Below are positions 1-6,323 of a DNA stretch of 7,294 nt, piece by piece (the stretch's first letter is position 1; each line of letters starts with the position of its first letter). Source of the stretch: Candidatus Cibiobacter qucibialis (GTDB lineage Bacteria > Bacillota > Clostridia > Oscillospirales > Ruminococcaceae). A program made the translations under genes and the position numbers. Location: positions 1 to 7,294 of the forward strand of contig SAUS01000098.1 of NCBI GenBank assembly GCA_004000625.1. Direction: 5' to 3'. The notes below the pieces were generated by a model, which did not search any database, was not told the DNA's origin, and was given only the letters and a program-made list of their open reading frames with translations.

Positions 1-60
1 CCGTGCCGCAGCCGCCGGAGCGGTGCTTAAGCCGTCAGGCGGGAATTGTGCGGTGTTGCC
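1..60 (-). mobile_element. Partial MITE-like repeat, copy A (truncated by window edge)
   Basis: The reverse complement of these bases matches the left part of the complete element at 6324-6422 at about 55 of 60 positions, including the terminal inverted repeat GGCAACACCGCACAATTC. Differences are two adjacent bases in the CCGCC..CGG hairpin loop, one base near CCGGC(A/G)GC, and the two outermost bases. The terminal repeat ends at base 60. The rest of the copy lies outside the window, so its full length is unknown. It carries no coding capacity. Confidence 0.85.
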
Positions 61-120
61 AATATATTTTCGACGTTTCAGAGACACCTTAGGGCTATCT
101 CAAAAGGAAGTGACCCCCCT

Positions 121-1053
121 ATGCCGGAAGGCTACACCCATGTGCGCACCGCCCAAAAGGCCGCGCATGCCATCCATTATAAATTGCAATGCCCCGCAGC
201 GTTTGCCGCCGGTGCCAATGGGCCGGACAGCTTTTTCTGCTATGAAGTGTGGAAAAAGGGCCAAAACCGCACCTATAACCTGCCGCTGCTTGGCAACCGT
301 ATGCACGAGGATAAGACCGGCGCCTTTCTGCTGGCCCTGCTGCACCACACCCACACCCAGGCGCAGATCGAGTATACGCTGGGCTTTTTGTGCCACTATG
401 CGGCGGATACCGTTATGCACCCTTACGTTGTGTTCGTCAGCAGCCCCGGCCAGCCCTACGGCATGAAAGGCGGCCACGGCTACTTTGAAATTGCGCTGGA
501 TTCCACCCTGCATGCCGAGGATACCGGCGTTTCGGAGGTCCCGGCGGATGATTCCAGCCCGGTGCCGGTCGGGCAGGACCTGGCGGAAATTGCCGCATTG
601 CTGCACCAGTGTATTCTGGAGGTATATGGGCAGGATATCAGCGTGGAAGCCCTGGCGGACAGCTTTTATTACACCTACCGCCTGCGCCGCCTTTTCACCA
701 GCCGCCACGGCGTGCGGCGGGCGTTCTATTGGGTGCTGGAGCTGTTTTTTGGCGGGCGCGGGTTCATCACCGGGCATGTATCCCCGGCACACCTCAAGCT
801 GAACCTGCCGGAGGATTGGACTGACCCCGCCACCGGCGAAGAGCGCCACGGCGGTGCCTTTGCCCTGCTGAAGGATGCCCAGCACCGCTGCGAGCTGTTT
901 ATGACAGCCGCCCTTGGCCACTGGATGGGCAAACTGGACGAGGAAATTCTGGAAAAGACCCTTGGCAGCATGAGCTACATCACCGGTACCGAAACCGAGC
1001 AAAGCAAAAGCCAACAAGCGCCGGATGCGGAACAGGCAGGCGAAACCGCCTGA
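121..1053 (+). CDS. Zinc-dependent phospholipase C family protein
   Basis: A 310-residue protein resembling the zinc-dependent phospholipase C / S1-P1 nuclease-like helical fold found in many Clostridia. Visible hallmarks are MPEGYTHV at the start (His7), GPD at 34-36, HYAADTVMHP at 92-101 giving His92, Asp96 and His100, and GGHGYFEIALD at 117-127 giving His119, Glu123 and Asp127. This spacing of His and Asp/Glu fits the metal-binding set of the family. I see no signal peptide, so this member is probably cytoplasmic, unlike secreted clostridial alpha-toxin. The C-terminal tail (about 292-310) is Glu/Gln/Ala-rich and probably disordered. The ATG at 121 is preferred over an upstream in-frame ATG at 46 because AAGGAAG lies at 104-110 and the family motif begins at once; the upstream start would fall inside repeat copy A. 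Substrate is unproven: phospholipid hydrolysis is a family-level inference. No clear promoter was found in 61-120. Confidence 0.88.
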   Translation: MPEGYTHVRTAQKAAHAIHYKLQCPAAFAAGANGPDSFFCYEVWKKGQNRTYNLPLLGNRMHEDKTGAFLLALLHHTHTQAQIEYTLGFLCHYAADTVMHPYVVFVSSPGQPYGMKGGHGYFEIALDSTLHAEDTGVSEVPADDSSPVPVGQDLAEIAALLHQCILEVYGQDISVEALADSFYYTYRLRRLFTSRHGVRRAFYWVLELFFGGRGFITGHVSPAHLKLNLPEDWTDPATGEERHGGAFALLKDAQHRCELFMTAALGHWMGKLDEEILEKTLGSMSYITGTETEQSKSQQAPDAEQAGETA

Positions 1054-1111
1054 CATCCCCGCGCCCGACCTTTGCGGATAGATTATTACAACACGAAAGG
1101 AACTAACACCT

Positions 1112-1585
1112 ATGGTTCGTATTACGATGCAGAACGGCAAAACCATTGACATTGAACTGGATGCTACCGCAGCACCGATCACCTGCGAAAACTTTTTGAA
1201 ACTGGTCAATCAGGGCTTTTATAACGGCCTGACCTTCCACCGCGTCATCCCCGGCTTTATGATCCAGGGCGGTGACCCGTCCGGCAACGGCACCGGCGGC
1301 CCCGGCTGGCACATCAAGGGCGAGTTCCTGCAGAACGGCGTGAACAACCCCATCAAGCACACCCGCGGCGTGATCAGCATGGCCCGCGCTATGGACCCCA
1401 ACTCTGCCGGCAGCCAGTTCTTCATCATGCACCAGGATGCTCCGCATCTGGATGGCCAGTATGCTGCATTTGGCCATGTTATCAGCGGCATGGACGCTGT
1501 GGATGAAATCGCCGCAGCTGCCACTGACTGGAACGATAAGCCCCGCACCCCGGTCGTGATGGAAAAGGTCGAAGTTATCGGCTGA
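1112..1585 (+). CDS. Cyclophilin-type peptidyl-prolyl cis-trans isomerase
   Basis: A 157-residue single-domain cyclophilin that catalyses cis-trans isomerisation of Xaa-Pro bonds during protein folding. The active-site motif FHRVIPGFMIQGGDP spans 42-56, with Arg44 as the catalytic arginine, Phe49, Met50 and Gln52. SMARAMDPNSAGSQFFI (89-105) supplies the binding-pocket segment, with Phe103, and LDGQYAAFG (113-121) is the expected following loop. The GTGGPGWHIKGEF segment (60-72) is typical of short bacterial cyclophilins. There is no signal peptide or membrane segment, so the enzyme is cytoplasmic. The start is well placed, with GAAAGGAA at 1095-1102 and a 9-base spacer. It follows the phospholipase-like gene by 58 bases on the same strand. 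Co-transcription is possible, since I find no convincing promoter in the gap. A strong hairpin terminator begins 23 bases after the stop codon. Confidence 0.97.
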   Translation: MVRITMQNGKTIDIELDATAAPITCENFLKLVNQGFYNGLTFHRVIPGFMIQGGDPSGNGTGGPGWHIKGEFLQNGVNNPIKHTRGVISMARAMDPNSAGSQFFIMHQDAPHLDGQYAAFGHVISGMDAVDEIAAAATDWNDKPRTPVVMEKVEVIG

Positions 1586-1608
1586 CATCCTGCCGTAAAA
1601 TTGTAACA

Positions 1609-1657
1609 AAAAGCGCATGTGCTGTTCCCGAACCGGGAAAGATGCACATGCGCTTTT
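1609..1657. terminator. Bidirectional intrinsic terminator between convergent genes
   Basis: A perfect 14-bp stem pairs AAAAGCGCATGTGC (1609-1622) with GCACATGCGCTTTT (1644-1657). Inside it is a second stem, TTCCCG (1625-1630) with CGGGAA (1634-1639), closed by a 3-base loop. The A-rich left flank and T-rich right end give a U-tract in either direction. It can therefore end both the cyclophilin transcript and the leftward two-component operon, whose last gene stops at 1700. Confidence 0.93.
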
Positions 1658-1699
1658 GCGTTATGGATAACCGTTTTTCAAAAACAGCAGGGGAGCCGC

Positions 1700-2233
1700 T
1701 TACCCAAAGATGGAGCCCACGTTGCCCAGGAAAGATGCCACGCTGTTCAACTGCTGCTGCAGCTGGGCCACTGCGTCCATGGTGGCGGGCAGCTTGGCCA
1801 TCACATCGTTCAGGGCGTCCACATCGATCTGGCTCAGCTTATCGGCAATGTCGGGCAGGGTCTGCATCATGCTGTCCAGCTGTTCGGTGTCCAGCTTGGC
1901 AAGGCTGTTCTGCAAGGTGCCGGCAATCTCGTTCACCTGGGCGCAGGTGGTGATCACCTGGTTATACGCCGTGTTGAACCGCAGCAGCAGCCCGCCCATA
2001 ATCAGGCAGAGCACCACCACAATGGCAATAGCGGCCCACAGCAGCCGCTTTTGGCTGCGCAGCAGGGCGCGGTTTTGCTGATCCTGCAATTCCAGCTGCG
2101 CTTCCACGCGGTCCAGCTGGTGCTTCAGGTCCAGGGCGTCCACCTTGCCGTCACCGGTTTCATCGTCAGTGGCATTCAGGGCGGCCACTTTGGTGTTCAG
2201 GGCATCGTCCATCTGTTTGTTCAGCTTTTCCAT
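1700..2233 (-). CDS. Single-pass membrane protein with coiled-coil regions and a dockerin/EF-hand-like loop, unknown function
   Basis: I do not recognise a named family. The 177-residue protein has three parts. The N-terminal part (1-63) is highly charged and helical, and contains D24-x-T26-x-D28-G29-x-V31-D32-x-x-D35, a good fit to a 12-residue EF-hand or dockerin calcium loop. It is followed by a Leu/Gln-rich coiled-coil-like stretch (36-60). A single transmembrane helix spans about 64-84, preceded by RSQKR, which predicts a cytoplasmic N-terminus. The C-terminal part (85-177) is an amphipathic helical region with two consecutive 22-residue repeats (114-135 and 136-157), each with a central LP. 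The ATG at 2233 is chosen because AAAGGAG at 2243-2249 sits 9 bases upstream; an ATG 13 codons earlier has no such site. It is the last gene after the response regulator and sensor kinase, 46 bases from the kinase stop. An accessory or target role for that pair is inferred from position only. Confidence 0.82.
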   Translation of the reverse strand: MEKLNKQMDDALNTKVAALNATDDETGDGKVDALDLKHQLDRVEAQLELQDQQNRALLRSQKRLLWAAIAIVVVLCLIMGGLLLRFNTAYNQVITTCAQVNEIAGTLQNSLAKLDTEQLDSMMQTLPDIADKLSQIDVDALNDVMAKLPATMDAVAQLQQQLNSVASFLGNVGSIFG

Positions 2234-2279
2234 GGGGCAAAACTCCTTTCTTGTATGGGCTGCATGCGGCATGCTTTGG

Positions 2280-3806
2280 TTACTGTGGGGCTTTCATCTC
2301 AAACCAGAAGGTGGAACCTTTGCCGACCGTACTGTTTACCCCAAAGGGGAAATCATGCTGCTGCAAAATGGCCTTGGTGATGGAAAGCCCCAACCCGGTA
2401 CCGGTCTTGCCGGCATCCTGGCGGGCGCGATAGTAGCGGTCGAACAGGTGCGGCAGTTCCTCCGGCGGGATGCCGGGGCCGTGGTCCTCCACTTCCACCC
2501 GGCAACCGCCGTTTGGCATGGGGATGGCCCGCAGCACAAACACACCGTCCGCACCCATATGGTGGGTGGCGTTGCCCAACAGGTTGTGCAGCACCCGTTC
2601 CATCATGGCGGGGTCGGCGCGTACCATGCATTCCTTGTTGGCTTCCAGCTGCAGCGTCCAGCCATTCTGCTCGCACACGGCGTCATAGCGGCCCGCGACC
2701 TCAAAGCAAAGCTGGCTCATGTCAAAATCAACGGGGTTAAGCTTTTCTGCACCGCTGGAAACTTTGCTCAGCTCCATCACGCTGTTTACCAGCGCGCTCA
2801 GGCGGTCAGTTTCGTCCACAATAATGCTGCACTGTTCGGTGCGCTTGGCCTTGTCATCGCCGGTAATATCGCGCACCGTTTCGGCATAGCCCTTAATCAG
2901 GGTCAGCGGGGTGCGCAGGTCATGGCTGACATTAGCCAGGATATCTTTTTCCAGCTGGGCGGAGCGTTTGACTTCCTGCGCCATGTGGTTGAACTCCCGC
3001 CCCAGCAGGCCCAGCTCATCATTGCGGACTACCGGCACCTGAACATCATAATTGCCGTCGGCAATCTCGCGGGCACCCTCCGAAAGCTGGCGCATCGGGC
3101 GGGTGAACCACCGGCTGAACAGCGCCGCCACCAACAGGTTGAGCGCAATCAAAAAGATGGCAACCGGAATCAGCACACTGCGCATGACCTCGGCGGCTGT
3201 TTCAATCTGTGCCAGGCTGGCGGATACGATCACACCGTAACTGCCGTCTTTGGTCAGGCAGCCCACCAGCATCTGCCGGTTGCCGCCGGATTCAATAATT
3301 TTGTACAGCGAACCCTCATTGTACAGGGCATGGCGGGCCAGGATGGCGGTTCGGGTGTCTGGGGTATATACCGTCATGTTATCGCCGAAAGTGGCCATGC
3401 TGTTGTGTAAAATGCAGGGGTAAAGCCCCTCCAAAAACTGCACGCTGCGGCAGGTGTTATCGCTGATATCAATGCAGCAGTTGTCCACATTGATCACGCC
3501 GTTTTCCAGTGCGGTTTTCAGGTTGGACCAGAACGTTTCGTTCTGCAGCGTCAGGGAACCATAATCCCGGCTGGAAATCTGGCCCCCGGCGGAATCAATC
3601 ATTCCGGCGATCACGCTGGATTCGCGTTCCAGCCGCTTTTGAATGTTGCGGTTGTACATGGGCTGCAGGCCATAGGTGATCAGCCCCCACACCAGCCCAA
3701 GGGTCAGCACAGTAATACCGCACAAAAACAGCATCAGCTGGCCCTGCACCCCCAGCGCCCAGCCATGGGTGTGCGGTGCGCTGCCCGGTTGCTTTGGTTT
3801 ACGCAA
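2280..3806 (-). CDS. Membrane sensor histidine kinase (HAMP, HisKA, HATPase_c)
   Basis: A 508-residue two-component sensor that autophosphorylates on histidine and passes the phosphate to the adjacent regulator. The first transmembrane helix is at about 25-47 and an extracytoplasmic sensor region at about 48-209. The second helix is at about 210-231, and a HAMP linker at about 232-284 contains RWFTRPMRQLSEGAREIADG. The H-box VSHDLRTPL puts the phosphoacceptor at His295. The ATP-binding domain has an N-box (HNLLGN, Asn412), G1 box DHGPGIP (441-447), F-box FDRYYR (455-460) and G2 box GTGLGL (469-474). All catalytic motifs are intact. The sensor region carries Cys110, Cys111, Cys120, Cys131 and Cys183. 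The start is a TTG at 3806-3804, 18 bases after the regulator stop, with a weak GGGGG-type ribosome site; no ATG lies upstream before the stop, and the first in-frame ATG (Met25) would remove part of the first helix region. Translational coupling to the regulator is likely. The signal sensed is unknown. Confidence 0.96.
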   Translation of the reverse strand: MRKPKQPGSAPHTHGWALGVQGQLMLFLCGITVLTLGLVWGLITYGLQPMYNRNIQKRLERESSVIAGMIDSAGGQISSRDYGSLTLQNETFWSNLKTALENGVINVDNCCIDISDNTCRSVQFLEGLYPCILHNSMATFGDNMTVYTPDTRTAILARHALYNEGSLYKIIESGGNRQMLVGCLTKDGSYGVIVSASLAQIETAAEVMRSVLIPVAIFLIALNLLVAALFSRWFTRPMRQLSEGAREIADGNYDVQVPVVRNDELGLLGREFNHMAQEVKRSAQLEKDILANVSHDLRTPLTLIKGYAETVRDITGDDKAKRTEQCSIIVDETDRLSALVNSVMELSKVSSGAEKLNPVDFDMSQLCFEVAGRYDAVCEQNGWTLQLEANKECMVRADPAMMERVLHNLLGNATHHMGADGVFVLRAIPMPNGGCRVEVEDHGPGIPPEELPHLFDRYYRARQDAGKTGTGLGLSITKAILQQHDFPFGVNSTVGKGSTFWFEMKAPQ

Positions 3807-3824
3807 AATCGCGGCCCCCTAACG

Positions 3825-4511
3825 TTACTGTGCGGTATCGGGGTCAAACTTGTACCCCACGCCCCACACGGTAACAATATAGCCGCGGCAGCTGCCAAGG
3901 TGGCTGCGCAACATTTTAACATGGGTATCTACCGTGCGGTCCTCGCCATAATAGTCATAGTTCCACACTTTTTGCAAAATTTTCTCGCGGGAAAGGGCAA
4001 TGCCCTTGTTGTTGACCAGAAACACCAGCAGGTCAAACTCTTTGGGGGTCAGCGGGGCTTCCTGCCCGGCCACCTTAACGCTGTGGCTGGCGGTGTCGAT
4101 CACCAGATTTCCAAAGGTATACACATTACCCTCGGCAACCGGGGCGGGCATGGTGCGGGCCAGTACGGCCTTCACGCGGGCAACCAGCTCCCGCGGGCTG
4201 AACGGCTTTACCACATAGTCATCCGCGCCGCCCTCCAGCCCGGCCAGTTTGTCATATTCTTCGCTGCGGGCGGTCAGCATGATCACCGGTGTCATGATCT
4301 TGCGGGTGCGCATCTCGCGCAGGCAGGTCATGCCATCCATAAACGGCATCATAATATCAAGGATCACCAGGTCAATGCCGCCGTTTGCCAGCTCGGCCAG
4401 CGCCTGTGTGCCGTCCCCGGCTTCGGCACAGGTAAAGCCCGCGTACTGCAGGTGCTCGCGGATCAAATCCCGAATGCGCGGTTCATCGTCAACGATCAAA
4501 ACTCTTGCCAT
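3825..4511 (-). CDS. OmpR/PhoB-family DNA-binding response regulator
   Basis: A 228-residue cytoplasmic transcription factor. The receiver domain (about 1-120) has the acidic pocket Asp8-Asp9, phosphoacceptor Asp52 in LVILDIMMPFMDG, switch residue Thr80 in IMLTARSE, and Lys102 in YVVKPFSPREL. The C-terminal winged-helix DNA-binding domain (about 129-225) shows LTPKEFDLLVFLVNNKG, the recognition-helix region DRTVDTHVKMLRSHLG, and the wing end IVTVWGVGYKF, all typical of this family. GAGGTGG at 4519-4525 lies 7 bases before the ATG. It is the first gene of the leftward operon and is followed by its cognate kinase 18 bases later. The promoter is probably the extended -10 at 4558-4566. Regulated genes cannot be read from the sequence; autoregulation is common in such pairs but is not shown here. 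Confidence 0.98.
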   Translation of the reverse strand: MARVLIVDDEPRIRDLIREHLQYAGFTCAEAGDGTQALAELANGGIDLVILDIMMPFMDGMTCLREMRTRKIMTPVIMLTARSEEYDKLAGLEGGADDYVVKPFSPRELVARVKAVLARTMPAPVAEGNVYTFGNLVIDTASHSVKVAGQEAPLTPKEFDLLVFLVNNKGIALSREKILQKVWNYDYYGEDRTVDTHVKMLRSHLGSCRGYIVTVWGVGYKFDPDTAQ

Positions 4512-4557
4512 TTCTAATCCACCTCATCTGGGCACAAATCACCCTTGAGTTACTATT

Positions 4558-4566
4558 ACTATACCA
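4558..4566 (-). promoter_or_regulatory. Extended -10 promoter for the two-component operon
   Basis: On the minus strand the sequence reads TGGTATAGT, an extended -10 (TG-N-TATAGT) about 47 bases upstream of the regulator start. No good -35 hexamer sits at the usual spacing, which is common for extended -10 promoters. Farther upstream (about 4588-4625) is a run of A and T tracts that could act as an UP element. The assignment is by motif only. Confidence 0.55.
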
Positions 4567-4676
4567 TAATAACGGCGAACCGTGGAGAATTTGTGAAAAC
4601 TTTTTAAGTTTTTTTCAAATTTTTATCCGCCACGGTCTATTACGCAAACTGTACCGCAATTTTGCTCCGCCAGCTC

Positions 4677-4705
4677 TTGCAAGCCCGCGGGCAATGCGCT
4701 ACAAT
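4677..4705 (+). promoter_or_regulatory. Sigma-A-type promoter for the glycerophosphodiesterase gene
   Basis: A TTGCAA -35 element (4677-4682) and a TACAAT -10 element (4700-4705) are separated by exactly 17 bases. This places the transcript start near 4712, leaving a leader of about 57 bases before the ATG at 4769. Together with the leftward promoter at 4558-4566 this makes 4512-4768 a divergent promoter region. Confidence 0.7.
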
Positions 4706-4768
4706 ATGGATGCAATGCCCGGTACATATTTTACAACGTGCGCCGGATGAAAAAAGGAAGTTGATCGC

Positions 4769-5614
4769 ATGTTCTGGTTGATTTTGCTGATTGTTGTGGC
4801 GGCACTGTGCGCGCTGGTGCTGTTTTTGGTGGCTCCCGCCGCTGGCCGCAAGGAGCTGCGCACCCCCTTTGCGGGCCGCAATTTTGCCCACCGCGGCTAT
4901 TTTGGCAAGGATCAGCGCCCGCCGGAAAACAGCCTGCCCGCCTTTGCCGCCGCCGTGCAAAACGGATACGGCATGGAGATGGATGTGCAGTTCAGCAGCG
5001 ACCGTAAGCTGCTGGTGTTCCATGATGATACCCTGACCCGCATGACCGGCACCAAAGGCTGGGTGCGGGATTACCCCTATGACCAGATATGCCAGATGCC
5101 GCTGAAAGGCAGCGCCGAGCACGCCCCGCTGTTCAGTGAGTTTTTGCAGACAGTGGACGGCAAAACCCCGCTGATTATCGAGATCAAGAGCCGCCATGAA
5201 TATACCGGCGAATATCTGGACGCCCTGTGCCACGCCACGCTGGACGGCCTGAAAGGCTACAACGGCCCCTATTGCATTGAAAGCTTTGACCCCCGCGTGG
5301 TCAAGCGCATCCGTAAATTTGCGCCGCAGGTACTGCGTGGCCAGCTGGTGGATAGTTACCGTGCTTACCGTAAGGAAGGCGCGAACCCCATCCATGCGTT
5401 TGTCATCAGCCACTGCTTTGGCAACTTTATGGCCCGGCCGGACTTTATTGCCTGGTGCCCGGACAAACAGAACTGGGCCGTGCGGCTGTGCGCCCGCCTT
5501 GGTGCCATGATGGTTATGTGGACCGCCCTGCCGGAGCATGACCAGGCCGCGCTGGAAAAACAGTACGATGCCGTCATCTTCCAGTGGTACCACCCGGAAG
5601 TTAAGTACAAATAA
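4769..5614 (+). CDS. Membrane-anchored glycerophosphodiester phosphodiesterase
   Basis: A 281-residue GDPD-family enzyme. The family hydrolyses glycerophosphodiesters, such as deacylated phospholipids, to glycerol 3-phosphate and an alcohol. An N-terminal hydrophobic helix (about 3-24, no lipobox or clear cleavage site) suggests a membrane anchor. The catalytic signature is present in order: AHRG with His41, PENSLPAF with Glu53-Asn54, EMDVQ with Glu70 and Asp72, VFHDDTLTR with His85 and Asp86, LIIEIKS with Glu138 and Lys140, and CIESFDP with Glu171. The paired histidines and acidic residues match the metal-dependent TIM-barrel active site. The start has AAGGAAG at 4754-4760 with an 8-base spacer and a good promoter at 4677-4705. 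The exact substrate is not determinable, and a role in lipoteichoic acid or phospholipid turnover is only an inference from family and location. The stop codon overlaps a 14-bp palindrome and is followed by a hairpin. Confidence 0.95.
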   Translation: MFWLILLIVVAALCALVLFLVAPAAGRKELRTPFAGRNFAHRGYFGKDQRPPENSLPAFAAAVQNGYGMEMDVQFSSDRKLLVFHDDTLTRMTGTKGWVRDYPYDQICQMPLKGSAEHAPLFSEFLQTVDGKTPLIIEIKSRHEYTGEYLDALCHATLDGLKGYNGPYCIESFDPRVVKRIRKFAPQVLRGQLVDSYRAYRKEGANPIHAFVISHCFGNFMARPDFIAWCPDKQNWAVRLCARLGAMMVMWTALPEHDQAALEKQYDAVIFQWYHPEVKYK

Positions 5615-5627
5615 GAACCGCGGTTCT
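5614..5627. repeat. 14-bp perfect palindrome overlapping a stop codon
   Basis: AGAACCGCGGTTCT is perfectly self-complementary and begins on the last base of the TAA stop codon of the glycerophosphodiesterase gene. It lies 8 bases before the hairpin at 5635-5688. It has no loop, so it suits a dimeric protein-binding site better than an RNA hairpin, but no function is established. Confidence 0.5.
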
Positions 5628-5634
5628 AAATACA

Positions 5635-5688
5635 GCAGCCCCCTCATATCGTTGCGTAAAAGCATTGCAACGTTTTTGAGGGGGCTGC
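5635..5688 (+). terminator. Terminator-like hairpin whose right arm overlaps the next ribosome binding site
   Basis: A perfect 12-bp stem pairs GCAGCCCCCTCA (5635-5646) with TGAGGGGGCTGC (5677-5688). An inner 6-bp stem pairs CGTTGC (5650-5655) with GCAACG (5667-5672). The right arm is followed by the T-rich sequence ATTTATGTTTTTATTT, so it resembles an intrinsic terminator for the upstream gene. The same right arm contains GAGGGGG (5678-5684), the only Shine-Dalgarno-like sequence for the ATG at 5693. It may therefore be a terminator, a translation-control hairpin, or both. Confidence 0.75.
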
Positions 5689-5692
5689 ATTT

Positions 5693-6241
5693 ATGTTTTT
5701 ATTTACAGTTACCAAACCTGGTCTGCGGCAGGCGGGGGCGCTTGCCCTTTGCGCTGTCTGCCTGGCTGGCACGGTTACGGCGGCGGTGCGCCTGGCGGGC
5801 AAAAGCGTGGCTGCCAGCGCTACAGTGCAAACCACAATTGAAAATACCCAGGATATCGGCACCTACTTTACCGGCTACGGTTTTGAGGTGGACTTGAGCA
5901 CCGCCGCGGTGGACAAAGTGAAGATCCCCAAAAAGTGGGACGACAGCTTTACTGCCTTTAACCAGGTGGTGGGGGAAAGCGGCCTGACCCTGGCGGACTA
6001 TAAGGGAAAAACGGTGGAAAAATGGACGGTACTCTGCCCGGCGCGCTCAGATGGCGCAACAGACACCTACTGTGTGCTGCTGGTATATAAAGCAAAGCCG
6101 GTTGGCGCCTACCTGCTGGAAAAGCCCTCCGGCGAGGTGAGCGGCCTGATTACCGCGTCCCAAACCGCCGCCGAAGCCGAACAGCAGGCCGCCGAAACCA
6201 GCGCCGCCCTGCCGGACGAGGCAGATTATCCCAGCGAGTAA
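5693..6241 (+). CDS. DUF4830-like membrane-anchored protein
   Basis: A 182-residue protein with a hydrophobic N-terminal segment (about 12-34) that is a signal peptide or membrane anchor; no lipobox is visible. The following domain (about 45-142) has the pattern of DUF4830: a YFTGYGFEVD segment, VKIPKKWDDSFTAFNQVVGESGLTLADYKGKTVEKW, then a hydrophobic strand ending in VLLVYKAKPVGAYLL. The C-terminus (about 156-182) is Ala/Glu-rich and probably disordered. The function of DUF4830 is unknown. The assignment is by recalled sequence pattern and is moderately sure. The ATG at 5693 has GAGGGGG 8 bases upstream, but that site is inside the right arm of the 5635-5688 hairpin. Position 79 bases after the glycerophosphodiesterase gene allows read-through co-transcription. 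No independent promoter is clear in the gap. Confidence 0.8.
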   Translation: MFLFTVTKPGLRQAGALALCAVCLAGTVTAAVRLAGKSVAASATVQTTIENTQDIGTYFTGYGFEVDLSTAAVDKVKIPKKWDDSFTAFNQVVGESGLTLADYKGKTVEKWTVLCPARSDGATDTYCVLLVYKAKPVGAYLLEKPSGEVSGLITASQTAAEAEQQAAETSAALPDEADYPSE

Positions 6242-6263
6242 GCAGGAAAGCGAGATATCGTCA

Positions 6264-6305
6264 GCCCACCGGCATAAAGCGTGTGACTGCTTTGTGCTGG
6301 TGGGC
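6264..6305 (+). terminator. Hairpin downstream of the DUF4830-like gene, probable terminator
   Basis: A 17-base left arm (6264-6280) pairs with a 17-base right arm (6289-6305) around an 8-base loop. The stem has 15 Watson-Crick pairs and 2 G-U wobbles. It lies 22 bases after the stop at 6241. The downstream tract (CGTTTGGTTATGT) is only weakly T-rich, so termination may be inefficient. Confidence 0.7.
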
Positions 6306-6323
6306 CGTTTGGTTATGTGTTAG

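Noticed and set aside
100..1209. Minus-strand open frame (369 codons) opposite the phospholipase-like gene
   Set aside because: It is antisense to a gene with clear metal-binding motifs and runs into the cyclophilin start region. It has no ribosome site or recognisable domain.
1700..2233. Calling the small membrane protein a dockerin protein
   Set aside because: Only one calcium-loop motif is present, without the second dockerin repeat or a secretion signal ahead of it, so the resemblance is reported only as a finding.
2145..3410. Long open frame (421 codons) on the plus strand opposite the histidine kinase
   Set aside because: It lies entirely antisense to an intact kinase with all catalytic motifs. 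Its translation is His/Gln/Ala-rich with no domain, as expected for an antisense shadow in GC-rich DNA.
3639..4517. Plus-strand open frame opposite the response regulator
   Set aside because: It is antisense to an intact regulator and its low-complexity His/Gln/Ala-rich composition is an artefact of codon bias.
121..5614. A phospholipid-degradation gene cluster formed by the phospholipase-like and glycerophosphodiesterase genes
   Set aside because: The two genes are over 3.7 kb apart, separated by a leftward operon and a terminator, and have separate promoters. Nothing beyond general lipid chemistry links them.
4640..5665. Minus-strand open frame (341 codons) opposite the glycerophosphodiesterase gene
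   Set aside because: It is an antisense shadow of a GDPD gene with an intact catalytic signature. It also crosses that gene's promoter and the downstream hairpin.
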